Positions 1 to 5,915 of a stretch of 36,634 nucleotides of DNA are shown piece by piece. Every line of letters begins with the position of its first letter. Positions within the stretch are counted from its first letter, which is position 1. The translations under genes were made by a program, and so were the position numbers. The DNA is from Candidatus Izemoplasma sp. (lineage in GTDB: Bacteria > Bacillota_I > Bacilli_A > Izemoplasmatales > Izemoplasmataceae): contig SKGE01000076.1 in NCBI GenBank assembly GCA_007117625.1, positions 1 through 36,634 on the forward strand, in the 5' to 3' direction. The notes under the pieces are model-generated. The model did not search any database. It was not told where the DNA came from and saw nothing but the letters and a program-made list of their open reading frames with translations.

Positions 1-357
1 ATTGGTCGAGCAGCGCGAAACAGTGAAGGGTTTGTTGCGCTTTATGCCGATCGAATTACCGATTCAATGCGTGAAGCGATCGATGAAACGCAGCGACGAC
101 GTGATATTCAACAAGCGCATAATGAAAAGTATGGCATCGTTCCTACAACGATTAAGAAGGCTGTTCGTGAGTCGATTCGTGTGAAGTTAGAAGCGATTGA
201 TGAAGGTATTAAAGATATTGCGAAGCTGTCGAAATCGGATAAGGAAGCATTAATTAAAGATTTAGATAAGGATATGCGTAAAGCGGCGAGAGATTTGGAT
301 TTTGAGAAGGCTGCAGAATACCGTGATTTAATCTTAGAGATTCGGGCATCGATGTGA
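1..357 (+). CDS. uvrB: UvrABC system protein B, C-terminal part (5' truncated by window)
   Basis: This is the last 118 codons of UvrB, the DNA-damage-loading helicase of nucleotide excision repair; it is cut at the 5' end by the window edge and reads in frame from base 1. The first residues, IGRAARNSEG, match helicase motif VI of UvrB, and the following segment (DSMREAIDETQRRRDIQQ) is the conserved UvrB stretch after the helicase core. The final ~35 residues form a UVR domain (LDKDMRKAARDLDFEKAAEYRD), which contacts UvrC. A terminator hairpin overlaps the stop codon, so transcription from uvrB ends here. In many genomes uvrA lies next to uvrB; here the downstream gene is unrelated and the upstream side is not visible. 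Confidence 0.96.
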   Translation: MGRAARNSEGFVALYADRITDSMREAIDETQRRRDIQQAHNEKYGIVPTTIKKAVRESIRVKLEAIDEGIKDIAKLSKSDKEALIKDLDKDMRKAARDLDFEKAAEYRDLILEIRASM

Positions 358-367
358 TGCCTTTTTT
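345..367 (+). terminator. Rho-independent terminator of uvrB
   Basis: GGCATC (345-350), a 5-base loop and GATGCC (356-361) form a stem that is followed directly by six T. The stem includes the uvrB stop codon. Confidence 0.85.
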
Positions 368-368
368 C

Positions 369-398
369 TTGACAAAAATATGACACTAGTGTCATAAT
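369..398 (+). promoter_or_regulatory. Promoter with an 18-bp palindromic operator for the TetR-ABC operon
   Basis: A TTGACA -35 box (369-374) and a CATAAT -10 box (393-398) are separated by 18 bp. The perfect palindrome TATGACACTAGTGTCATA (379-396) fills the spacer and overlaps the -10. This is the usual geometry of a TetR-family operator that blocks RNA polymerase, so the downstream TetR gene probably represses its own operon. The box assignments are read from the sequence; the repressor-operator pairing is inferred. Confidence 0.8.
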
Positions 399-415
399 GA
401 GTTTGAGGTGGTTTT

Positions 416-1027
416 ATGCCTAAAAAGACGTTTTTACGATTAAAAGCTTCCAAGCAAACCAGAGTTTATCAGGGATTAATTGATGTTTTTTATGAAAAAG
501 GGTACGAGGCGGTCTCGGTCGCAGACATTGTGAAAGTCTGCGCGATTCCAAGAGGTAGTTTTTACATGTATTTTGAAGATAAGTTTGATGCGTTTATGTA
601 TATTTTGTCACATGCGCAAAAAGATAAGATGATTTATTTAAAGCCGGTCCTTGATAGACTTAATGATCGAGCGTTTATGGATTGTTACATTGATTTGATT
701 AAAGCTGGATTAGCATATGCTAATGAACATCCGAAGTTGGTTGGATTGTGGATGCGATTTTATCGTAGTTCGAGTCATCGATTGAGTCAGCATTGGAGAG
801 TGTTTGAACTTCAGGCGATTGATGTTTTGTCTGAATATTTAAAACAAGATCAGAATCGTGGGCATATTCGCGATGAGGTGGATATTCGATCACTGGCTAA
901 GCTTTTATATCATATACAATCGATTGATATCTTAGAGGCGTATATTGATGGAGAAGCTGAGAATACTATTATCAATAAGGTTGATGCTTATTTAGAAATT
1001 ATTTTGAATGGTATTAAGGAGGCGTAA
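416..1027 (+). CDS. TetR/AcrR family transcriptional repressor
   Basis: This 203-aa protein has a TetR-type N-terminal helix-turn-helix at about residues 15-60 (GYEAVSVADIVKVCAIPRGSFYMYFEDK), with the family hallmark of a small residue before an aromatic pair in the recognition helix and the following YFxxK. The C-terminal ligand domain is not similar to any family I can name. It is the first gene of a four-gene operon with an ABC exporter: the ATPase starts 1 nt after its stop. A palindromic operator lies in its own promoter, so it is probably an autorepressor that derepresses the exporter when a toxic ligand binds. The start has a TGAGGTGG ribosome binding site. The ligand cannot be told from sequence. 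Confidence 0.9.
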   Translation: MPKKTFLRLKASKQTRVYQGLIDVFYEKGYEAVSVADIVKVCAIPRGSFYMYFEDKFDAFMYILSHAQKDKMIYLKPVLDRLNDRAFMDCYIDLIKAGLAYANEHPKLVGLWMRFYRSSSHRLSQHWRVFELQAIDVLSEYLKQDQNRGHIRDEVDIRSLAKLLYHIQSIDILEAYIDGEAENTIINKVDAYLEIILNGIKEA

Positions 1028-1028
1028 G

Positions 1029-1895
1029 ATGGCTAAAAAAGTGTTTGAAGTAAAAGATTTACGGTTTCGGTACGCTAAAAGTAATGTTGAAGCGGTTCGG
1101 GGAATTTCATTTGATGTTTACGAAGGTGAAATTTTTGGGTTACTTGGTCCGAGTGGTGCTGGCAAGAGTACAACTCAGAAAATTATGACAAAGTTATTTC
1201 GAGATTACCAAGGGGAAATTCTTTATTATGGAAAAGATTTAAAAAACTACTCTAATGCCTATTATGAAGATTTAGGAGTAGGTTTTGAACTTCCGGTACA
1301 TTTTTCTAAGTTGACCGGCTATGAGAATATGCATTTTTTTAGCCAGTTGTATCAGCAAAGAGCAGATATTGATGATTTGTTAAATCAAGTTGGATTGCTG
1401 GAAGATAAGGACCGTATGGTGGGTGAATATAGTAAGGGAATGAAGATGCGGTTAAACTTTGTGAGAGCGTTGCTTAACCATCCGAAAGTATTATTTTTAG
1501 ATGAGGTTACGAATGGTCTTGATCCGAAAAATGCTCGGATTATCAAAGACTTGATTCAAGCGTTTAAAGAAGCTGGCGGAACGGTTTTTTTGACGACCCA
1601 CCTCATGAATGATGTTGAAGAACTCTGTGACCGTGTGGCGTTTATTCGTCAGGGTGAAATTGTTGAAATCGCGACACCGAGATCGCTTAAGCTAAAGTAT
1701 GGCAACCGTGAGGTTCGTGTTGAGTATTTTAATAATGGAAAAACGGAAACGGATGTATATCCATTAGATGACATTGGAACGAACAAAGATTTTTTAAGTC
1801 TAATTAAAGATAAAGAAATAGAGACGATCCATAGTGGTGAAACGTCATTAGATGAGATTTTTATCAAAGTGACTGGAGAAAAAGTCGATGCATAA
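1029..1895 (+). CDS. ABC transporter ATP-binding protein (drug-export type)
   Basis: This 288-aa ATPase energises the exporter formed with the next two permeases. Motifs in order: Walker A GPSGAGKST (40-48), a signature-like YSKGMKMR (134-141) where most families have LSGGQ, Walker B VLFLDE (154-159) followed by the D-loop, and the switch histidine H191. The degenerate signature with 'SKGMKMR' is typical of DrrA/CcmA-type ATPases of the ABC-2 exporter class. The ATG at 1029 was chosen over an in-frame upstream start because AAGGAGG lies at 1016-1022. The last ~70 residues after the core are an accessory C-terminal region common in this class. It overlaps the next gene by 8 nt, indicating translational coupling. 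The substrate is unknown; the related two-permease systems are often annotated as fluoroquinolone exporters, which I would not transfer without evidence. Confidence 0.92.
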   Translation: MAKKVFEVKDLRFRYAKSNVEAVRGISFDVYEGEIFGLLGPSGAGKSTTQKIMTKLFRDYQGEILYYGKDLKNYSNAYYEDLGVGFELPVHFSKLTGYENMHFFSQLYQQRADIDDLLNQVGLLEDKDRMVGEYSKGMKMRLNFVRALLNHPKVLFLDEVTNGLDPKNARIIKDLIQAFKEAGGTVFLTTHLMNDVEELCDRVAFIRQGEIVEIATPRSLKLKYGNREVRVEYFNNGKTETDVYPLDDIGTNKDFLSLIKDKEIETIHSGETSLDEIFIKVTGEKVDA

Positions 1896-2607
1896 CTTCG
1901 GAGTTTTGTTAAGAGGAGAAATGCAACGATTGGTGCGTTATAAGATTTTACAAATTAGTTTTGTTGTGTCACTGCTGTGGTTAGGCATATTGTTTTTGAT
2001 TGGATCGGATCATGTTGCAGACTTTGTGCCGCTATTTATATTTATTGATGTTTCGATGATGACGGTGTTGTTGGTTGGAGCCAATTTATTTTTTGAAAAA
2101 CAAGAAAACACTTTAAAAACGTTGTTGATAACACCCTCGGATTTTGTTGCACTGTTAGCAAGTAAGTTTGTTTCATCGCTTTATTTAGGGTTACAGTCGA
2201 CTGTGGTCATTGCTTTGTTTGCGGTACTTATGTTTGATGTATCGATTGCGGTTCTTTGGTTGATTGTGTTTGTTTTATTAATTACATGTGTCCATACTGC
2301 GATAGGGTTTACTTTTGTTGTTTTTGTTAAAGATTTTAATGGATTGTTGGCCTTTACGATATTCTATATGTTTTTGTTTGCGTTTCCTAGCATTTTCTTT
2401 ATGCTAGACCTTTTACCGAGTAGTGCTGAATATTGGTTGATGTTTTCTCCAACACACGCAGGGATGTTAATGATTAACTATACGTTTGGAGAAGATGTGG
2501 CTTGGTGGTTGCTGTTGCTCGGTGCTCTATATTTAGTTGTTTTGTCAGCTGTGTTAATACGGTTTGTGATTTCTCCAAAGTATGTGGAAACGGCTGTGAG
2601 GGAGTGA
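1888..2607 (+). CDS. ABC-2 type exporter permease, subunit 1
   Basis: This 239-aa integral membrane protein has about six hydrophobic segments (roughly residues 22-40, 48-66, 90-112, 120-145, 155-175 and 203-228) and the ABC-2 feature of a conserved cytosolic stretch after the second segment (FFEKQENTLKTLLITP), as in permeases of two-subunit drug exporters. It overlaps the ATPase gene by 8 nt and precedes the second permease by 4 nt, so the three are one operon. The likely complex is one ATPase dimer with a heterodimer of the two permeases. The substrate cannot be inferred. Confidence 0.85.
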   Translation: MHNFGVLLRGEMQRLVRYKILQISFVVSLLWLGILFLIGSDHVADFVPLFIFIDVSMMTVLLVGANLFFEKQENTLKTLLITPSDFVALLASKFVSSLYLGLQSTVVIALFAVLMFDVSIAVLWLIVFVLLITCVHTAIGFTFVVFVKDFNGLLAFTIFYMFLFAFPSIFFMLDLLPSSAEYWLMFSPTHAGMLMINYTFGEDVAWWLLLLGALYLVVLSAVLIRFVISPKYVETAVRE

Positions 2608-2611
2608 TGGT

Positions 2612-3400
2612 ATGCGTAAATACATAAAACTTTTAAAATATGAGCTTAAAAACTTAATTCGCGATAAGATGACGCTTGTGATGTTAGTCTATCCATTGAT
2701 GTTGATGTTGGTAGGTGCGTTTGTGATTCCTACTGTTGTTGATCAGTTTGGTGAAGGTGGTGAAGGTCAGCGTATAGCATCTTTGGTGATTATTGTGGTT
2801 TTTGCAGCAATTGCCCCTTTTATTGGAAGTGCATTGTTAGGGTTTAGTCTATTAGACAACCGTGATGAGAATACCCTTGATACAATTCGTGTCACACCAA
2901 TATCTTTAAGAGGTTATATTACCTTTAAATGCATCTACGCATATATATTAGGAGCCAACGGAACATTTTGGATTATTTATGGGACGCGACTTTTAGCAGG
3001 TGATGGCTATACTGTTGGTGGCATGGATTTATTTGAACCGTTCACTGTTGGTGTTGTACTTACATATGCACTCACAGCCAGTTTGTTTATTCCAGTTTTT
3101 GCATTGCTTTTATCAGCGTTTGCAAAAAATAAGATAGAAGGTTTTGCTTATATGAAAGGATCGGGAATGATTATTATGTTACCGGTACTAACCATTTTAA
3201 ATGCATTACAAGACTGGAAACAGTATTTTCTAGGAGTGATGCCAACGTTTTGGCCAATCAAAGGCATGTTGGTTCAAACAGGATTGCTTGAACACTCAGA
3301 CAATTTGCCTTATATAGGATATATAATCGTTGGTGTGATGTATAAAATAGTGTTAATTATCTTAATGTATAAAGTTTTCGAAAAAAAAGTTCAAAACTAA
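2612..3400 (+). CDS. ABC-2 type exporter permease, subunit 2
   Basis: This 262-aa membrane protein is the partner of the preceding permease: it has the same layout of about six membrane spans and the matching cytosolic motif after the second span (LLDNRDENTLDTIRVTP, compare EKQENTLKTLLITP in subunit 1). The shared ENTL-x2-(I/L)-x2-TP segment suggests the two permeases are ancient paralogues that form a heterodimer. It is the last gene of the operon; a strong terminator follows within 10 nt. Its partner ATPase is the gene at 1029-1895. Confidence 0.85.
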   Translation: MRKYIKLLKYELKNLIRDKMTLVMLVYPLMLMLVGAFVIPTVVDQFGEGGEGQRIASLVIIVVFAAIAPFIGSALLGFSLLDNRDENTLDTIRVTPISLRGYITFKCIYAYILGANGTFWIIYGTRLLAGDGYTVGGMDLFEPFTVGVVLTYALTASLFIPVFALLLSAFAKNKIEGFAYMKGSGMIIMLPVLTILNALQDWKQYFLGVMPTFWPIKGMLVQTGLLEHSDNLPYIGYIIVGVMYKIVLIILMYKVFEKKVQN

Positions 3401-3408
3401 GTCATTTC

Positions 3409-3437
3409 AAAAAGAGGCTAAAAACAGCCTCTTTTTT
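3409..3437 (+). terminator. Rho-independent terminator of the ABC exporter operon
   Basis: The arms AAAAAGAGGCT (3409-3419) and AGCCTCTTTTTT (3426-3437) are complementary around a 6-base loop, and the T-tract is part of the right arm. Confidence 0.92.
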
Positions 3438-3509
3438 ATTGTTGTATCCTATAAATTAAACCATAAATTAAAAATATTAAAAAAAAGATTAAAAAAATTA
3501 ATTTTATTG

Positions 3510-3538
3510 TTGACATTAATTATTTTATGGTATATTAT
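3510..3538 (+). promoter_or_regulatory. Strong vegetative promoter of the microprotein operon
   Basis: A perfect TTGACA (3510-3515), a 17-bp spacer and TATTAT (3533-3538) lie in a very A/T-rich stretch. The predicted start near 3545 leaves an untranslated leader of about 70 nt before the first small ORF. The 3438-3509 stretch before it has no gene and looks like an A/T-rich UP-element-type region. Confidence 0.8.
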
Positions 3539-3613
3539 GAAGTTGTAATCAAGTTAGTTAATCTAAAAATTAATAAAATCAATATTAACATTAATAAAGT
3601 GAAGGTGTTTTAA

Positions 3614-3709
3614 ATGAAAGGAAAAAATTATGGATTTTACAAGCATTCAAGTTCTAAAGAATCATTCGTATCAAAAATTAAACTAAGTAAAAGTACGATC
3701 AACCGATAG
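3614..3709 (+). CDS. Small ORF 1 of the microprotein array, 31 aa, unknown
   Basis: The 31-codon frame begins at ATG after GAAGGTG (3601-3607) at 6-nt spacing and encodes a basic, Ser/Lys-rich peptide (MKGKNYGFYKHSSSKESF...). It does not share the EMxxTYE motif of the four frames that follow, so it may be a different microprotein or a leader peptide for the operon. It has no signal peptide or membrane segment. I recognise no family. Support for real translation is its ribosome binding site and its place right after a strong promoter. Confidence 0.5.
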   Translation: MKGKNYGFYKHSSSKESFVSKIKLSKSTINR

Positions 3710-3738
3710 TCCTAAAAGAAGCAGCTTAGCCTTACTTA

Positions 3739-3758
3739 GGTACTTCGGGGATAGTACC
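3739..3758 (+). other. Hairpin between small ORFs 1 and 2
   Basis: GGTACT (3739-3744) and AGTACC (3753-3758) pair around an 8-base G-rich loop (TCGGGGAT). An A-run and AGAAGGAGG follow, not T, so it is not an intrinsic terminator on this strand. It could be an mRNA-processing or stabilising element, or could modulate translation of ORF 2, whose ribosome binding site starts 7 nt downstream. Confidence 0.5.
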
Positions 3759-3780
3759 AAAAAAAGAAGGAGGCGTTAAA

Positions 3781-3882
3781 ATGAGTAGTTATGAAATGTT
3801 AATGACTTATGAAGTGCAAAAATCAAAATCATCTGAAGATAGACGTCAAGAAAAGCGTACTAGCCACAAATATTTATATTAA
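3781..3882 (+). CDS. Small ORF 2, microprotein of the EMxxTYE group, 33 aa
   Basis: The ATG follows AGAAGGAGG (3765-3773) at 7-nt spacing. The peptide starts MSSYEMLMTYEVQKSK and continues with a charged Arg/Lys/Glu-rich tail. Residues 4-16 align without gaps to small ORFs 3, 4 and 5 (E-M-x-x-T-Y-E-x-x-K-x-K). It has no membrane segment and no cysteines. It is unrecognised, but the repeated motif with synonymous codon differences between copies argues for selection on the peptide. Confidence 0.6.
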   Translation: MSSYEMLMTYEVQKSKSSEDRRQEKRTSHKYLY

Positions 3883-3901
3883 AAATAAAGGAGGCGACAT
3901 C

Positions 3902-3985
3902 ATGATGACCAATGAAATGATCGCAACTTACGAAAGTGTAAAAAACAAATTTAAATCAATCGATAAAAGACAAAAACGTATTTAA
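3902..3985 (+). CDS. Small ORF 3, microprotein of the EMxxTYE group, 27 aa
   Basis: The ATG at 3902 follows AAAGGAGG (ending 3894) at 7-nt spacing; the second in-frame ATG at 3905 would be 10 nt away. The peptide (MMTNEMIATYESVKNKFK...) carries the E-M-x-x-T-Y-E-x-x-K-x-K motif and ends in a basic tail, DKRQKRI. It starts 19 nt after small ORF 2. The function is unknown. Confidence 0.6.
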   Translation: MMTNEMIATYESVKNKFKSIDKRQKRI

Positions 3986-4002
3986 TAAAAAGGAGTGATC
4001 GG

Positions 4003-4128
4003 ATGAACGGTTACGAATATATTATGAGTTTTCATACCACAACGAACAAAATTGTTTTACTTAAAGAAGCTTACGGTAATAGGCCTTTGAATAATACATT
4101 GTGTGAATCTAAGGAAAAAGGAGAATAG
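4003..4128 (+). CDS. Small ORF 4, divergent member of the array, 41 aa
   Basis: The ATG follows AAGGAGTGATC (about 3990-4000). The N-terminus, MNGYEYIMSFHTTTNK, is a diverged version of the motif in its neighbours (EY for EM, SF for TY, N-K kept), and the C-terminal half is unlike the others. Its last codons contain the ribosome binding site for small ORF 5, which starts 2 nt after its stop, so the two are translationally linked. No family is recognised. Confidence 0.5.
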   Translation: MNGYEYIMSFHTTTNKIVLLKEAYGNRPLNNTLCESKEKGE

Positions 4129-4130
4129 CG

Positions 4131-4202
4131 ATGAACACTGAAATGATGATGACGTATGAAATGATTAAATCTAAGTTAGAAACAAAAAGAGTCAAACGTT
4201 AA
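4131..4202 (+). CDS. Small ORF 5, microprotein of the EMxxTYE group, 23 aa
   Basis: The 23-residue peptide, MNTEMMMTYEMIKSKLETKR followed by VKR, is almost nothing but the shared motif plus a basic tail, and so defines the core of the group. The ribosome binding site AAAAAGGAGA lies inside the end of small ORF 4. The next gene, a SHOCT-like protein, starts about 73 nt downstream with no terminator between. The function is unknown. Confidence 0.6.
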   Translation: MNTEMMMTYEMIKSKLETKRVKR

Positions 4203-4275
4203 TATTGATTTTGGATTTAAAAAATAAAATTATTAAATTCAAAGAGTATAACTAAAAAATATAGGAGGAATTATG

Positions 4276-4614
4276 ATGAAAGAAAAGTTAGCGATATTAG
4301 ATCAACTTGAAAACAAAGAGATTACGGCGGAAGAAGCAGAAAGAAAACTTGCTGAATTAAGAGGAACATTAAAAGCTTCAAAAGGTAAGACGATTAAAGT
4401 TTTTATCAAAAGTAATGATGGTGATGTTGTGAATGTTTCAGTACCACTTCAATTAGCGAAATTTTTGTCAAAAGGCAGTGCACACTTTTCTAAAGGGAAA
4501 CTTGATAATGTTGATTTTAAAGAAATTATTGAGTATGCTGAAAGAGGAGACATTGGGGAGCTTGTTAATATTGAGAGCGCTGATGGCGATATCGTTAAAG
4601 TTTACGTTGAATAG
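4276..4614 (+). CDS. SHOCT-like / YvlB-LiaX N-terminal-type small protein
   Basis: This 112-aa cytoplasmic protein begins with the short helical hairpin seen at the N-terminus of YvlB/LiaX-type proteins (KLAILDQLENKEITAEEAERKLAEL, residues ~4-28), in which the sequence G/N-x-I-T-x-E-E-A is the hallmark. The rest (residues ~40-112) is the compact region seen in stand-alone SHOCT-like proteins of Bacillota: IKVFIKSNDGDVVNVSVPL and the matching strand IESADGDIVKVYVE at the end. YvlB and LiaX belong to cell-envelope stress operons, so an envelope-stress role is possible but is inference. AGGAGG (4263-4268) is 7 nt from ATG 4276 and only 4 nt from ATG 4273, so 4276 is preferred. It closes the microprotein operon. 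Confidence 0.75.
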   Translation: MKEKLAILDQLENKEITAEEAERKLAELRGTLKASKGKTIKVFIKSNDGDVVNVSVPLQLAKFLSKGSAHFSKGKLDNVDFKEIIEYAERGDIGELVNIESADGDIVKVYVE

Positions 4615-4640
4615 AACCAGGAACTTGGTTCTATTTTTTT
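4611..4640 (+). terminator. Rho-independent terminator of the microprotein/SHOCT operon
   Basis: ATAGAACCA (4611-4619) and TGGTTCTAT (4626-4634) pair perfectly, followed by T to 4640. The left arm includes the stop codon of the SHOCT-like gene. Confidence 0.92.
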
Positions 4641-4686
4641 ATAAAAATCGGCTTATTTGAAAGCTTAAATTCTTTTCTAGGTTTTA

Positions 4687-4695
4687 TGTTATAAT
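4687..4695 (+). promoter_or_regulatory. Extended -10 promoter for the serine dehydratase gene
   Basis: TGTTATAAT gives a TG-N-TATAAT extended -10 with no good -35 at 16-18 bp (best is TTAAAT at 4665-4670). The predicted start is about 22 nt before the gene. Confidence 0.6.
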
Positions 4696-4724
4696 AAATG
4701 TATCATTATTTTTTTGGAGGCAGT

Positions 4725-5915
4725 ATGAAATCGATACGTGAGTTGTACAAAATTGGTCGTGGTCCATCGAGTTCTCACACAATGGGTCCTGCGAAGGCTT
4801 GTCAAGTCTTCATGAAGCGCCATGATGCCGATCACTATCGAGTTATTTTATATGGTTCTTTAAGTTTGACAGGAAAAGGGCATTTGACAGATCAAGTCAT
4901 TAAAGAAACACTTAAAAATGTCGATGTGATTTTTAGCAGTGATTTTATCGAAGACCATCCGAATACGATGGATTTAATTGCATATAAAAACCAACAAGAA
5001 GTTGGTAGATCAAGGGTATATAGTATTGGTGGTGGAACGATTCGCTTTGAAGGTGAAACTTTTGAAGAAACCGAGCATGTATACCCCCATCAAACCTTTC
5101 ATGAAATAAAGACATACTGTTTGAAAGAAAAGATTGGGTTGCCCGAGTATGTGATGCGTTTTGAAGACTGTGATATAGAAGCGTTTTTGGAGACGGTTTG
5201 GGAAGCTATGCAGCATTCAATTGAGGATGGATTATCACGAGATGGAGTTTTGCCAGGAGCTTTAAAGGTTGAGCGCAAGGCGAGACATTTGTTTATCAAT
5301 AAGATGAAAAATGAACCGAGTGAGATCTTTGAAAATCGTATGGTGAGTTCTTTTGCGTTTGCTGTGAATGAAACGAATGCGAGTGGTGGCTTTGTGGTCA
5401 CTGCACCCACGTGTGGAGCAAGTGGAACGGTTCCAGCGGTACTGAAATATATGCAAGACCGTCACCGATTAAGTAAAAGTCGAATGATTCGTGCTTTGAT
5501 GACTGCAGGGATTATTGGGAATATCATTAAGCATAATGCTTCAATTAGTGGTGCTGAAGCTGGGTGTCAAGCCGAGGTTGGAAGTGCTTGTAGTATGGCT
5601 GCGGCAGCGCATGCGCAACTGTTTAATTTAACGATTCATCAGATTGAGTATGCAGCTGAAATTGCGCTTGAACATCATTTAGGTTTGACGTGTGATCCGA
5701 TTTTGGGCTACGTTCAAATTCCTTGTATTGAGCGAAATGCTGTAGCAGCGTTGCGTGCGATTGATGCTTGTGGACTGGCTTATTTTTTAAGCGATTCTAG
5801 AAAGATAGATTTTGATACAGTTGTCGAAACGATGTTTGAAACCGGAAAAGATATGCCCGCGAATTATCGTGAAACAAGCTGTGGAGGCCTTGCAAAGCGC
5901 TATAAGGTTGAGTGA
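4725..5915 (+). CDS. sdaA: L-serine dehydratase (L-serine ammonia-lyase), single-chain iron-sulfur type
   Basis: It converts L-serine to pyruvate and ammonia with a [4Fe-4S] cluster. The 396-aa chain joins the beta-type domain (residues ~1-135; SSSHTMGP near residue 20) with the alpha-type catalytic domain (~150-396), as in single-chain enzymes, whereas Bacillus has two subunits. Candidate cluster cysteines are C281, C323 and C334; their 42- and 11-residue spacing matches the Cys triad of characterised bacterial enzymes. Other conserved stretches are TAPTCGASGTVPAV and CDPILGYVQIPC. ATG 4725 was chosen because TTGGAGG precedes it by 4 nt; an upstream ATG at 4698 has no ribosome binding site. 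The TGA stop overlaps a GTG that could start the next gene. It suggests serine catabolism for pyruvate. Confidence 0.95.
   Translation: MKSIRELYKIGRGPSSSHTMGPAKACQVFMKRHDADHYRVILYGSLSLTGKGHLTDQVIKETLKNVDVIFSSDFIEDHPNTMDLIAYKNQQEVGRSRVYSIGGGTIRFEGETFEETEHVYPHQTFHEIKTYCLKEKIGLPEYVMRFEDCDIEAFLETVWEAMQHSIEDGLSRDGVLPGALKVERKARHLFINKMKNEPSEIFENRMVSSFAFAVNETNASGGFVVTAPTCGASGTVPAVLKYMQDRHRLSKSRMIRALMTAGIIGNIIKHNASISGAEAGCQAEVGSACSMAAAAHAQLFNLTIHQIEYAAEIALEHHLGLTCDPILGYVQIPCIERNAVAALRAIDACGLAYFLSDSRKIDFDTVVETMFETGKDMPANYRETSCGGLAKRYKVE

Noticed and set aside
3710-3760. tRNA-like appearance (hairpins and a terminal ACC-like stretch)
   Set aside because: No cloverleaf with T-arm TTCRA, anticodon arm or acceptor pairing could be drawn; only one clear 6-bp hairpin is present.
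3781-4202. Small ORFs as Hol_Tox/holin-like toxins, which also begin with a xYExxxxM-type N-terminus
   Set aside because: Those peptides have a membrane helix after the first ten residues; the four related ORFs here continue with charged, non-hydrophobic residues.
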